From: Candidatus Portnoybacteria bacterium CG_4_9_14_3_um_filter_43_11
GTDB lineage: Bacteria > Patescibacteriota > Minisyncoccia > Portnoybacterales > UBA2143
NCBI GenBank assembly: GCA_002791035.1
Contig: PFWG01000054.1
Location: forward strand, 3,245-26,416
Length of the DNA: 23,172 nucleotides
Direction of reading: 5' to 3'
Shown here: positions 7,203 to 14,014 of the stretch, one piece after another
Layout: every line of letters begins with the position of its first letter
Position numbering within the stretch: the first letter of the stretch is position 1
The notes under the pieces: model-generated
Database searches by the model: none
What the model was told of the DNA's origin: nothing
Seen by the model: only the letters and a program-made list of their open reading frames with translations
Position numbers and translations under genes: made by a program

Positions 7203-7220
7203 CTCCTCGCTATTATAGCG
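7203..7220 (-). promoter_or_regulatory. UDG promoter -10 box, palindrome and RBS
   Basis: On the minus strand a TATAAT box (7212-7217) lies inside a 13-bp palindrome with 6-bp arms (7208-7220), followed by GAGGAG (7203-7208) 7 nt before the UDG start. No good -35 is visible. The palindrome could be an operator, but arms of this length are expected by chance several times per window. Confidence 0.4.
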
Positions 7221-7262
7221 GATATATTTAACTTTTAAAATGCGCTTTAGCGTAAATTTAAG

Positions 7263-7284
7263 GCCGCCTGTTTTTTCAGGCGGC
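7263..7284 (-). terminator. Strong hairpin, probable terminator of the SIMPL operon
   Basis: GCCGCCTG and CAGGCGGC form a perfect 8-bp GC-rich stem around a 6-nt A-loop (minus strand). The tail on the minus strand is CTTAAATTT, a poor U-run, so termination efficiency is uncertain. It lies 22 bp after the stop of the 58-aa gene and before the UDG promoter, a sensible place for a terminator. Confidence 0.5.
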
Positions 7285-7305
7285 AAGAAACTCCGGTCGC
7301 GAGGT

Positions 7306-7482
7306 CTATTGCTCCATGTTCTCGGACACATGTTCACCGACTTTTTCTACCTCGAAAAAGACGACGATTATTGGCGTATAATCCCGACAATTCCGATTAT
7401 GTTCGTCGGGAATGCACCCTTGACAATACCCGTTTTTAGATTGTTTATTAAAAATCTGGTAAAAACAATATACCTTTTCCAT
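7306..7482 (-). CDS. 58-residue Cys/His-rich small protein (CCHC-like)
   Basis: I do not recognise this gene. It starts with ATG at 7482 and ends at TAG (7306-7308). A purine-rich ribosome-binding region (GGGGGGAGGA preceded by A8, from 7483 up) directly precedes the start. The middle contains Cys20-x2-Cys23-x4-His28-x3-Cys32, one residue shorter than a CCHC zinc knuckle (CX2CX4HX4C); Cys6 is an extra cysteine. The C-terminal third is a hydrophobic beta-like strand (PIIVVFFEVE) followed by an acidic tail. It lies 70 bp after the MacA/MacB chimera on the same strand and before a terminator hairpin, so it is probably the last gene of that operon. Zinc or nucleic-acid binding is a guess. The opposite-strand open frame here has no gene character. 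Confidence 0.6.
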   Translation of the reverse strand: MEKVYCFYQIFNKQSKNGYCQGCIPDEHNRNCRDYTPIIVVFFEVEKVGEHVSENMEQ

Positions 7483-7552
7483 TCCTCCCCCCTTTTTTTT
7501 ATCGGTGCCAAAGAACCTTATATTCTATTCTTCTTAAATTTTACCGTCAACA

Positions 7553-8131
7553 TCATTCCCTTCTCAACGCCTCAATCGGGTTCAACCGGGCCGCTTTTCT
7601 GGCCGGATAAATCCCGAAGGCAAGCCCGATGGCCATCGCGACAAAAAATGCCGCTAAGACCGCCAACCAGGAAATCGTCAGCGGCCAATTTAGTCCTTGT
7701 GTTCTGGCAATCAGGCCAACCGCCAAAGAATTCGCCACGCCTAAAACAATTCCGATGGTTCCGCCCAGAACCGTAATAACCAAACTTTCGGTCAAAAATT
7801 GGTATAAAATGCTTTTGCTGTCCGCGCCGACCGCTTTGCGCAGACCGATTTCCCGCGTCCGTTCGCTCACCGAAACCAGCATAATATTCATAATCCCGAC
7901 CCCGCCGACCAACGCCTCAATTTTTTTAATCTTGCCCGAATTTTCAAATTCCAAATCAATCTGCTTATCGGAAATAACGGTGCCGGTCACGGAAACCTTC
8001 TCTTCCACGTCGCCTCGCGCCGCTTCAACGAAGGTATAGGACGGTTTTTTATTGAAAATCCCCTGCCAGGCAAAATACCCTCCGATAATAATGATTGCGA
8101 TACTCCCTCCAATAATGAGCTTTTTCTTCAT
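7553..8131 (-). pseudogene. MacA/MacB deletion chimera
   Basis: Residues 1 to about 72 are the N terminus of a MacA/HlyD-type membrane fusion protein: an anchor helix (5-22), then SYTFVEAARGDVEEKVSVTGTV and EFENSGKIKKIEA, the first barrel and start of the lipoyl hairpin. From about residue 74 on, the sequence is the C-terminal part of a MacB/FtsX-type ABC permease: LVGGVGIMNIMLVSVSERTREIGLRKAVGA, three membrane helices and the ending GIYPARKAARLNPIEALRRE. The rest of MacA, the whole ATPase and the N-terminal half of the permease are missing, yet the frame is intact. The junction is near 7905-7916. Either a real in-frame deletion between short homologies (both parents can read LVG here) or an assembly collapse explains it. 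It is 8 bp downstream of the SIMPL gene. A working pump component is unlikely. Confidence 0.8.
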
Positions 8132-8139
8132 AGTCCGTT

Positions 8140-8919
8140 TTAATTTATTTCGTAAATAATGGTCACATCCACCTCTATCTTATTCTCTCCGCTTTGCGCT
8201 TCCGGCGCCACCCCTCCGCCGCCAATGCCATACCCCTTTGTATCATATCCTACAGAATAAGGCATAAAACTGCTTTCGTTAAAACTGATAATTTTGACCA
8301 ATTTAACGCCTAACTCGCTGGCTATTTTTTCCGCCTTGGCCTTAGCGTCTTTGATGGCTTGTTCTCTGGCCTGCTCTTTTGGCTGGTCTTCGTCGTCAAC
8401 GGTAAAAACCAGGTTGCCGGCTTCGTTGGCGCCGGCATCCGTCGCCCGTTGGATTATCTGGCCGACTTTGGCCAAATCCCTGATTTTAAGCTGAAGCGAC
8501 TGCCGAACCTCGTACCCGGACAAAGTTCTTTTGCCCGTGGACGAATAGTTATACAGCGGATAAATGCTGAAAACCGTTGTCTTTAAGTCCTTCTCATCCA
8601 CGCCTTCGCCCTTGACCGCCTTAATGACGGCGTTCATTTTGCCGGAATTATCGCTCACCGCTTTGCTGACCGCGCCAGCTTCGGCGCTGACGGCGAATTC
8701 AATCGTGGCTAAATCCGGCTTAAGGTAAACCTCGCCTTGGCCTGAAACCGCAAGAGTGTTGTTTGCCGCCGTTTCGCGGCCAATATACCTTCCCTGTTTG
8801 ATTTTATTCGGTATTCCGACAATCGTTAAAACAATCAGAGCCGAAACAAAGACGATTAAAACGATGATTAAAATATCTTTGCTCTTTTTGTGATTGACTA
8901 TCTGTTTTATTGTTTCCAT
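8140..8919 (-). CDS. SIMPL-domain (DUF541) exported/anchored protein
   Basis: An N-terminal membrane helix (about 19-40) follows a short basic cytoplasmic stretch. The rest, starting NTLAVSGQGEVYLKPDLATIEFAV, is the SIMPL fold, with YPLYNY, GYEVRQSLQLKIRDL and a C-terminal VDVTIIYEI strand. A charged helix, PKEQAREQAIKDAKAKAEKIASELG, is typical of the family. The domain is extracytoplasmic and often linked to oxidative stress or envelope functions; its biochemical role is not established. The length of 259 is usual. It is followed after 8 bp by the MacA/MacB chimera, and SIMPL genes next to transport genes fit an envelope operon. A 19-bp perfect inverted repeat ends 11 bp before its ATG. Confidence 0.85.
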   Translation of the reverse strand: METIKQIVNHKKSKDILIIVLIVFVSALIVLTIVGIPNKIKQGRYIGRETAANNTLAVSGQGEVYLKPDLATIEFAVSAEAGAVSKAVSDNSGKMNAVIKAVKGEGVDEKDLKTTVFSIYPLYNYSSTGKRTLSGYEVRQSLQLKIRDLAKVGQIIQRATDAGANEAGNLVFTVDDEDQPKEQAREQAIKDAKAKAEKIASELGVKLVKIISFNESSFMPYSVGYDTKGYGIGGGGVAPEAQSGENKIEVDVTIIYEIN

Positions 8920-8930
8920 ATTTTTAGTAA

Positions 8931-8972
8931 GAATAGGTAAAACAATTTCAAATGAAATTGTTTTACCTATTC
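8931..8972. repeat. Perfect 19-bp inverted repeat
   Basis: Arms 8931-8949 and 8954-8972 are exact reverse complements (each reads GAATAGG... or its complement) with a 4-nt AAAT spacer. It fills most of the 66-bp gap between two leftward genes and ends 11 bp before the SIMPL ATG. Neither side has a terminator T-run. It could be an mRNA processing or stability hairpin, an operator, or a miniature repeat. A stem this long and perfect is not expected by chance. Confidence 0.85.
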
Positions 8973-8985
8973 AATTTAAAACTAT

Positions 8986-9483
8986 TTACTTTAAGGCCTT
9001 TAAAAACGGGCCGACGACCCGGTCAACAAATTCCAGGCAACTCTCGCGGTCAAGGTAAAACCAAAGAATAAAACCGAGAATTAGGACTAAAATCAACATT
9101 CCCAGAAACGACCGGCTGATAAAAAGCCGCAAAACCTTGCTGATCCACAAATCCCCTCTTTTTCTTTTTTCCTGCGAGAGTTTCTCGTCCAGAGAAAAAT
9201 CATAATTTCGGTAAAACTCGGTTTTTCCTATTAAAAACTTCTTCAAATTATCCTGATGGAACTGGCTGGCCGGCTTTTGCTCCAGGAGTAAAATCAAACC
9301 GGAAAATTTAGCCGCGTCCATTTTGTCAATATTTTTCAAAACGCCCTTTAGTTGAGAAACCCACCTAAACCAGTCGGTCTTGTCGCCGGCAAGAGAACTT
9401 AAAAGACCTTCCCTGTCTTTTGGCTCAAGGAATCTTTGAGCAATCTTTTCAAATTCTTCCGTTTTTTCTTTTTGAGAAACCAT
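8986..9483 (-). CDS. Hypothetical protein with one C-terminal membrane helix
   Basis: I do not recognise a family. The first ~120 residues are soluble, charged and mostly helical (MVSQKEKTEEFEKIAQRFLEP...), and one strong membrane helix lies at about 126-145 (FLGMLILVLILGFILWFYL), followed by a short tail. It is probably a tail-anchored cytoplasmic protein. The upstream promoter (9508-9536) is one of the best in the window, so it leads the operon with the SIMPL, chimera and small Cys/His genes. It has no Shine-Dalgarno site. Confidence 0.7.
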   Translation of the reverse strand: MVSQKEKTEEFEKIAQRFLEPKDREGLLSSLAGDKTDWFRWVSQLKGVLKNIDKMDAAKFSGLILLLEQKPASQFHQDNLKKFLIGKTEFYRNYDFSLDEKLSQEKRKRGDLWISKVLRLFISRSFLGMLILVLILGFILWFYLDRESCLEFVDRVVGPFLKALK

Positions 9484-9507
9484 TTAAAATATTATTTCGC
9501 GTTATTG

Positions 9508-9536
9508 ATTTTATCATACAACAGCGGAAATGACAA
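9508..9536 (-). promoter_or_regulatory. Promoter of the 9483-7306 operon
   Basis: On the minus strand TTGTCA (9531-9536), a 17-bp spacer ending in TGA, and TAAAAT (9508-9513) form a near-consensus sigma-70 promoter with an extended -10. The predicted leader is about 17 nt before the ATG at 9483. Confidence 0.65.
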
Positions 9537-9590
9537 CCAAAATTCCGAAAACAAGGACAAAATTCCCGAAATTAATCCTTCCGGCCAGCT

Positions 9591-10184
9591 TCAACAGCCA
9601 AAGCCCTTGGCGATGAAGTAAAACTCCCGGCTGCGCTTGGGCGTTATCCTTGTCCGGTATCTTTTGGCAAAACTAAAGCGTTCTTTTACCGCTTGAAAAA
9701 ACCCGGCGCTAAATTCGCTCTCAAACATTTTGCAGACGAAATTTCCGCCCCGGGCCAAAAGCGCTTCCGCCAGACAAAGCGTCTTTTGGCAGTATTCGGC
9801 CATTACGGCGTCGTCCTTGTCGGCTAGTCCGGTCAGTCGCGGCGATAAATCGGACAAGACCGCCTGATAAAAAGGAGAAACTTTCTTCAAATCGGCTGGT
9901 TTTACTTCTAAAACATCCTGTTTAAGAAAAATAATGTTGCCGCGCGGATCAATGTTGATATCCTGGAAATCAACTCCGACGACCTTGCCGCTTGGGCCGA
10001 CTTTCTCCGACAGATACATCAGCCACGAACCGGGCGCGCAGCCCAAATCCAAAACGGCGTCGTCTTTTTTAACCAAACTATATTTCTTGTCCATTTCCGC
10101 CAATTTAAAAACCGACCGCGCCGGAAAATTTTTTTCTTTGGCTTTTTGAGTGTAGTAGTTCCTTCGGCTTTCGTTTAATCGCAT
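9591..10184 (-). CDS. rlmE: RrmJ/FtsJ-like rRNA 2'-O-methyltransferase
   Basis: A SAM-dependent ribose methyltransferase, in E. coli acting on U2552 of 23S rRNA. The catalytic K-D-K-E tetrad is complete: Lys27 (ARSVFKLAEMD), Asp112 (LSDLSP), Lys152 (FVCKMF) and Glu187 (RSREFYF). The SAM motif is DLGCAPGSW (46-54). The length of 197 is close to E. coli RrmJ (209). Two bases separate it from the upstream three-TM gene, so it is in an operon with 10187-11190. The symbol is by family resemblance; the target nucleotide is not shown by sequence. Confidence 0.9.
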   Translation of the reverse strand: MRLNESRRNYYTQKAKEKNFPARSVFKLAEMDKKYSLVKKDDAVLDLGCAPGSWLMYLSEKVGPSGKVVGVDFQDINIDPRGNIIFLKQDVLEVKPADLKKVSPFYQAVLSDLSPRLTGLADKDDAVMAEYCQKTLCLAEALLARGGNFVCKMFESEFSAGFFQAVKERFSFAKRYRTRITPKRSREFYFIAKGFGC

Positions 10185-10186
10185 AT

Positions 10187-10495
10187 TTAGCCGAGATTTA
10201 TCGCTAAAGTCGCCGCCGTCAACGCTAAAAGAAAAACAAGCGTATAGGCCAAGACGGTAATCGCTTCCGATTTATGTCCGTCAAGATAAAGATAGACCGA
10301 CCGGCCAAAAATCATGGCGCCGACCGCCGCCGCCGACAGGCAAAAGAGAAGTAAAAAAGCCACCGGTCCCCAGTAATTGGCCATTTGGCCAAATATCTTT
10401 TCTCCGTTGAAAATAATCCAAGCCACCAATAGGACATAAAACAGGACTCCCAACGAATTGACTAAAGCGTAAATTATCAATTTTGATTTTTTCAT
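10187..10495 (-). CDS. Small membrane protein with three predicted helices
   Basis: It has 102 residues with hydrophobic helices at about 7-29, 42-66 and 80-100, and no charged catalytic motif. The N terminus is basic. Family unknown. Its ATG overlaps the stop of the upstream duplicated-domain gene (ATGA), and an AAAGGA Shine-Dalgarno site 6 nt before the ATG lies inside that gene's last codons. It is followed after 2 bp by the RrmJ-like gene. Confidence 0.72.
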   Translation of the reverse strand: MKKSKLIIYALVNSLGVLFYVLLVAWIIFNGEKIFGQMANYWGPVAFLLLFCLSAAAVGAMIFGRSVYLYLDGHKSEAITVLAYTLVFLLALTAATLAINLG

Positions 10496-11190
10496 ATTTT
10501 TCCTTTCTTTATTAAAAATTTTAAAAAAAATTCATCTAAAATTTGTTCGCTATGCCGCGCCCGCCATTCCAGCCGGCTGGCTTTCCGATGCGCCCGGAGA
10601 TAAGTCAAGCCGCTCTTCATCAGAGACCGTTCATAAAGTTCATGCAATAGAACGTACGGTCTTTCTTTGGCAAAAACATCGTCGTCAATCCAAACCTCGT
10701 TTTTCGGCACATATTGATAGACCAGGTCGTGTCCTCCCTCGGTAAATCCGATATCAAAGGCGCTTCGGACCAAACGGCCGTCTACCAGCCAAATGTCAAT
10801 TTCATCTTTCGTCTTGTCTAAAAGCCGCCGGTGAACCTTTTCCGGAGAGAATTCGCTTTTTTGATTGATTACCTTCTCTAAGTCGCCGGCTTTTTTTCTT
10901 TCGGAAAGTTCTTTCTGATTGGCAATTTCCTTCGCCCGTTGATAGGACATTCCCCCGTCCATCAGCCGCCACTCGGCCAAAAGATGGTCAATAAAAAAAC
11001 GCCTTTCGTTTGGAACGGACTCGCGGTCAATCCAAAACTCATATTTGGGAATAATGGGAAAATAATAGTATTCGGCAAAATTGGTAAAGTCTTTTTCCAA
11101 ATCGCGCCTGATTTTAGCGCCGTCTACCAGCCAGATGTCAATTTTTCCCCGCCGGCCGATTTTTTTTAAGTAAAAATCTTTTTTATTCAT
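10492..11190 (-). CDS. Unknown protein made of two copies of one domain (H-x3-E)
   Basis: The protein is an internal duplication. Copy 1 (about 17-98) and copy 2 (about 131-212) share, in order, IDIWLVDG, a variable segment with a PKxEFWID or PKNEVWID strand, an ER(R/P)-containing turn, a helix with H-x3-E (His69/Glu73; His183/Glu187) and an RA(K/H) ending. The offset is 114 residues. Copy 2 has HELYER, which resembles half of a zinc-peptidase HExxH site but lacks the second histidine. Both copies keep the His and second Glu, so a metal or catalytic site is possible. The family is not recognised. It leads an operon with the three-TM gene and the RrmJ-like gene. Confidence 0.75.
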   Translation of the reverse strand: MNKKDFYLKKIGRRGKIDIWLVDGAKIRRDLEKDFTNFAEYYYFPIIPKYEFWIDRESVPNERRFFIDHLLAEWRLMDGGMSYQRAKEIANQKELSERKKAGDLEKVINQKSEFSPEKVHRRLLDKTKDEIDIWLVDGRLVRSAFDIGFTEGGHDLVYQYVPKNEVWIDDDVFAKERPYVLLHELYERSLMKSGLTYLRAHRKASRLEWRARHSEQILDEFFLKFLIKKGKI

Positions 11191-11199
11191 CTCTGCCTT

Positions 11200-11208
11200 A
11201 TTATACCA
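11200..11208 (-). promoter_or_regulatory. Extended -10 promoter of the 11190-9591 operon
   Basis: TGGTATAAT on the minus strand is a perfect extended -10, 9 nt before the ATG at 11190. An AAGG lies within those 9 nt. No good -35 is seen. Confidence 0.55.
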
Positions 11209-11264
11209 AAAAACAAATACTTTTATAATGTGGATAAGATTTACTTCCCGCTTAAAGGATTTTA

Positions 11265-11273
11265 TGCTAAAAT
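11265..11273 (+). promoter_or_regulatory. Extended -10 promoter of the 11305 gene
   Basis: TGCTAAAAT (11265-11273) is an extended -10 with one mismatch from TATAAT. The start would be near 11280, with a 25-nt leader. It is divergent from the promoter at 11200-11208. Confidence 0.5.
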
Positions 11274-11304
11274 ATACCCGTAATAATTAACAAGCAATAT
11301 CACT

Positions 11305-11793
11305 ATGGTCATAAAACTCATCTATACGATATTTCTGGCTCTTTTAGTCGCTCTTTTTGTCGGATTCGGCATAGACACTTTTTATCCCTCGCCCGAATCG
11401 CCGCGATATCCGGACGAACTCAGCTCGCCCAAAATAGACTGCTCTAGTTGCGCTGAAACCGTCGATGAAAAAACCGCCAGGGAAAACTTCAACCAAGTTC
11501 AGGAGAAATATCAAGAGGATTCAAAAGTTTACAACCGCAATGTTTCCATTATCGCTCTGGCGGCCGCCATCATTATTTTAATTTTCAGTTTGACGCTTTT
11601 ATCTAAAATCAAGATGATTGCCGACGGAATTCTTCTGGGCGGCGTCTTCACCACCGCTTACGGCATCATCCGCGGGCTGATGAGCGACAGCTCCCGATTC
11701 AGGTTTTTCATCATCGCGGTCGGTCTGCTCATTGCCTTTGTTTTGGGCTACCTCAAATTCATCCGCCCGAAAAAAACTCCGCGGAAAAATTAA
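11305..11793 (+). CDS. Hypothetical multi-pass membrane protein
   Basis: It has 162 residues: a first helix (about 3-23), a roughly 55-residue polar, probably extracytoplasmic loop containing a CSSC pair (Cys46, Cys49) and a charged helical part, then three helices (about 80-99, 107-125, 134-152) and a basic C-terminal tail. The CxxC pair in a loop could be redox-active or bind metal, but no fold is recognised. It is the only rightward gene after trpS and stands alone, between an extended -10 promoter and a strong terminator. Confidence 0.75.
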   Translation: MVIKLIYTIFLALLVALFVGFGIDTFYPSPESPRYPDELSSPKIDCSSCAETVDEKTARENFNQVQEKYQEDSKVYNRNVSIIALAAAIIILIFSLTLLSKIKMIADGILLGGVFTTAYGIIRGLMSDSSRFRFFIIAVGLLIAFVLGYLKFIRPKKTPRKN

Positions 11794-11818
11794 TTTTATC
11801 CGCTTGAGGCGCGGTAAC

Positions 11819-11848
11819 AAAACCGCCCCGCAACTGCGGGGCGGTTTT
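11819..11848. terminator. Strong bidirectional Rho-independent terminator
   Basis: A perfect 13-bp stem, AAAACCGCCCCGC with GCGGGGCGGTTTT, closes a 4-nt loop, with A/T tracts on both sides. It lies between the rightward gene ending at 11793 and the leftward small gene ending at 11872, so it can end both transcripts. Confidence 0.9.
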
Positions 11849-11871
11849 AATTATAAAGCCCGGTTGGAATT

Positions 11872-12066
11872 TTATCTTTTTTCTCCTGATGGAGAAGAAG
11901 TCAGCCATAAAATAAAAGGCCGGCGAAGTTTGTCTATTGACCAATTGTTATCTTTGAAAAGCAACGGTTTTTCTATTTTAAAACGGGAAAGCAAAAGCAT
12001 CGTCGCTTGTAGATTCAGCGGGGACAACTTATTGTGTTCCAGTAAAAAATTTTCTTTTTTGGTCAT
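11872..12066 (-). CDS. Small hypothetical protein (64 aa)
   Basis: Not recognised. The frame also has ATGs at 12081 and 12129. The 12081 ATG sits inside a TATAAT box (12080-12085), so a transcript from that promoter would start near 12073, and I prefer ATG at 12066 (MTKKENFLLEHN...). The rest carries NLQATMLLLSRFKIEKPLLF and DKLRRPFILWLTSSPSGEKR, a hydrophobic core with a basic end, looking like a small helical protein. It has its own promoter and a shared terminator downstream, which favours a real gene. Confidence 0.5.
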   Translation of the reverse strand: MTKKENFLLEHNKLSPLNLQATMLLLSRFKIEKPLLFKDNNWSIDKLRRPFILWLTSSPSGEKR

Positions 12067-12079
12067 TGTTCTTGTTTCC

Positions 12080-12108
12080 ATTATACACCGCTTCTCCGGA
12101 AAAATCAA
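12080..12108 (-). promoter_or_regulatory. Promoter of the 64-aa gene
   Basis: TTGATT (12103-12108), a 17-bp spacer and TATAAT (12080-12085) lie on the minus strand. The -35 is covered by a 9-bp perfect inverted repeat (12097-12116). Confidence 0.55.
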
Positions 12109-12116
12109 TTTTTCCG
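12097..12116. repeat. 9-bp inverted repeat over a -35 box
   Basis: CGGAAAAAT and ATTTTTCCG are perfect complements with a 2-nt spacer. The repeat overlaps the -35 box of the small gene, a placement typical for an operator; a weak terminator of typA (stop at 12166) is another option. Confidence 0.55.
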
Positions 12117-12165
12117 CGCCCCCGCTCATGTTTAAGTTTAAAACCCAAGACCACGGTTCAATTGG

Positions 12166-13920
12166 CTACCGCTTTAGTATTTTTTTTCTCAGCCGAATAG
12201 ATTTCGGAGTGATTTCCAATAATTCATCGTCGGCCATAATTTCCAAACCGCGCTCCAGAGTAAGCTTTAGCGGAGGCGTCAGATATAAGGCCTCGTCAGA
12301 CCCGGAGGCGCGCATATTGGTTAAATGTTTTCCTCTGGTCGGATTGACAGTCATATCCGCCCCTTTACTGACATTCCCGACAACCATGCCTTCGTACACC
12401 TCTATATTCGGACTAATGTAAAGAGCGCCGCGGTTTTGCAGATTATACAAAGCGAAACCAAGCGCCTTGCCGGTTATCATTGATATCATCGAGCCAACCT
12501 GGCGGCGTTTTATCTCGCCCGCGTGCGGCCGAAAGCCGATAACGCGCGAAGCCATAATTCCTTCTCCCCGCGTGTCGGTTATAAATTCCAAGCAAAACCC
12601 AAGCAGGCCGCGCGTCGGAATTTCAAAAACTAACCGCGTCTCGGCCTGGCGCGTCTTTATTTCCGTCAGAGTTCCTTTACGCTTAGCGATTTTCTCAATG
12701 ATGGCGCCAGCCAGAGATTTTGGCGCGTCAATGATAAGCTCTTCAAATGGTTCCAGGGTCTGTCCGTTTTCTTCTTTTAAAATCACGCGCGGTTGAGAAA
12801 CTTGAACTTCATAACCTTCGCGCCGCATATTTTCCAATAAAATAGCGATATGCATTTCTCCCCGCCCATAAACGGTATACTGGTCTGATTGAGAAAAATC
12901 AATTTTTATTCCGACGTTTATTTCCAGTTCTCTTTTCAAGCGTTCCCTTAATTGCGAGTTTGTCACAAATTTTCCTTCCCGGCCGGAAAAGGGAGAGTTA
13001 TTGACCATAAAGCCAAGTGAAATAGTCGGCTCGTCAACGGCGATGTGCGGCAAAAGTTCGGCTGATTCGTCCGTTGTCATCGTGTCGCCGATATTGACTT
13101 CGGGGAATCCCGCCACAACCGCAATATCTCCCGCTTCGGCGCGTTGAACTTCTTTTTTCACAAAACCCTCAAAAGTAAAAAGTTTAGTTACCATTCCCTT
13201 TCGCGTCGTTCCGTCAACCCGCTTAATAAAGAGCCGATCTTTTTCTTTTGCTGTTCCTTCGTAGATGCGAACAATTGCCAGACGGCCAAGATAGTTGTCG
13301 TAATCCAAATTAAACGACTGCATCCGCAATGGTTTGTCCGCTTCCGCCGGCGCCGGCGCGACGTTGGCTATTATCGCGTCAAGGAGCGGCGTCATATCCT
13401 TTGAATCCTGAGTTAATTCCTTTTTAGCTATCCCGTTTTTTCCGATAGTATAGACCGTCTGAAAATTCAACTGAGCATCGCTAGCCCCCAAATTCATAAA
13501 TAATTCCAGCACTTCTTCAACGACTTCTTCCGGCCGGATGGCCGGCTTGTCTATTTTATTTAAAATAACCAATGGCTTCAGGCCGATTTCTAATGATTTT
13601 TTCAAGACAAATTTTGTCTGCGGCATAGGGCCTTCCTGCGCGTCAACGACAAGAAGCACCGAATCAATTGACCGCAAAACGCGCTCCACCTCCGAGCCGA
13701 AGTCGGCGTGTCCGGGCGTGTCAATGATGTTAATCTTCGTGCCTTTGTAAAACATGGAAGCGTTTTTGGCGTAAATCGTAATGCCGCGCTCTTTTTCAAG
13801 CGCGTTGCTATCCATACTGGACTCGTCGGTCGCCGCTCCTGTTTGGCGCATCAGAGCGTCAGTAATCGCTGTTTTCCCATGGTCAACATGGGCAATGATG
13901 GCAATGTTTCTAATTTCCAT
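12166..13920 (-). CDS. typA: Translational GTPase TypA/BipA
   Basis: A ribosome-binding GTPase linked to 50S assembly and stress. G1 is AHVDHGKT (10-17), then the switch I stretch EKERGITI, G3 DTPGHADF and G4 NKID. The EF-G-like domains follow, and the TypA-specific C-terminal domain ends with the EGMVVGNVSKGADMTVNP and LTNMRASGSDEALYLTPP motifs. I chose ATG at 13920 (MEIRNIAI; 584 aa) rather than the TTG at 13929. There is no Shine-Dalgarno site. The promoter at 13964-13992 is independent of the upstream flavoprotein gene. Confidence 0.97.
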   Translation of the reverse strand: MEIRNIAIIAHVDHGKTAITDALMRQTGAATDESSMDSNALEKERGITIYAKNASMFYKGTKINIIDTPGHADFGSEVERVLRSIDSVLLVVDAQEGPMPQTKFVLKKSLEIGLKPLVILNKIDKPAIRPEEVVEEVLELFMNLGASDAQLNFQTVYTIGKNGIAKKELTQDSKDMTPLLDAIIANVAPAPAEADKPLRMQSFNLDYDNYLGRLAIVRIYEGTAKEKDRLFIKRVDGTTRKGMVTKLFTFEGFVKKEVQRAEAGDIAVVAGFPEVNIGDTMTTDESAELLPHIAVDEPTISLGFMVNNSPFSGREGKFVTNSQLRERLKRELEINVGIKIDFSQSDQYTVYGRGEMHIAILLENMRREGYEVQVSQPRVILKEENGQTLEPFEELIIDAPKSLAGAIIEKIAKRKGTLTEIKTRQAETRLVFEIPTRGLLGFCLEFITDTRGEGIMASRVIGFRPHAGEIKRRQVGSMISMITGKALGFALYNLQNRGALYISPNIEVYEGMVVGNVSKGADMTVNPTRGKHLTNMRASGSDEALYLTPPLKLTLERGLEIMADDELLEITPKSIRLRKKILKR

Positions 13921-13927
13921 AATTAAC

Positions 13928-13959
13928 AAAAAAAATGGCCCGCCCCGAGGACATGGCCA
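13928..13959 (-). promoter_or_regulatory. GC-rich hairpin and T8 in the typA leader
   Basis: On the minus strand TGGCC (13955-13959) pairs with GGCCA (13936-13940) around a 14-nt GC-rich loop, followed by T8 (13928-13935) and the typA start 7 nt later. The predicted transcription start (near 13957) lies inside the first arm, so this hairpin would be at the very 5' end. It may be an mRNA 5' structure rather than an attenuator. Confidence 0.4.
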
Positions 13960-13963
13960 AATA

Positions 13964-13992
13964 ACTATAACAACTTTTCGCTAAATTGTCCA
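13964..13992 (-). promoter_or_regulatory. typA promoter
   Basis: TGGACA (13987-13992), a 17-bp spacer and TATAGT (13964-13969) on the minus strand give a good sigma-70-type promoter. The leader would be about 37 nt. Confidence 0.6.
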
Positions 13993-13993
13993 G

Positions 13994-14014
13994 AAAAAAA
14001 GGCCGAATTCAACC
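13994..14014 (-). terminator. Terminator of the obgE-flavoprotein operon
   Basis: On the minus strand GGTTG and CGGCC can pair over 5 bp with two G-U pairs around an AATT loop, followed by T7 (13994-14000). The stem includes the stop codon of the flavoprotein gene. The stem is weak but the T-run is good, and the typA -35 box begins right after. Confidence 0.5.

Noticed and set aside
7376..7412. TCCCGAC/GTCGGGA inverted repeat considered as a small RNA hairpin
   Set aside because: It lies within the 58-aa coding frame and has no terminator or promoter of its own.
7240..7776. Rightward 178-aa open frame
   Set aside because: It runs antisense to the 58-aa gene and the MacA/MacB chimera, has no ribosome site and its translation lacks protein character.
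11732..12421. Rightward 229-aa open frame
   Set aside because: It crosses a strong terminator and lies antisense to the 64-aa gene and the typA 3' end; a shadow frame.
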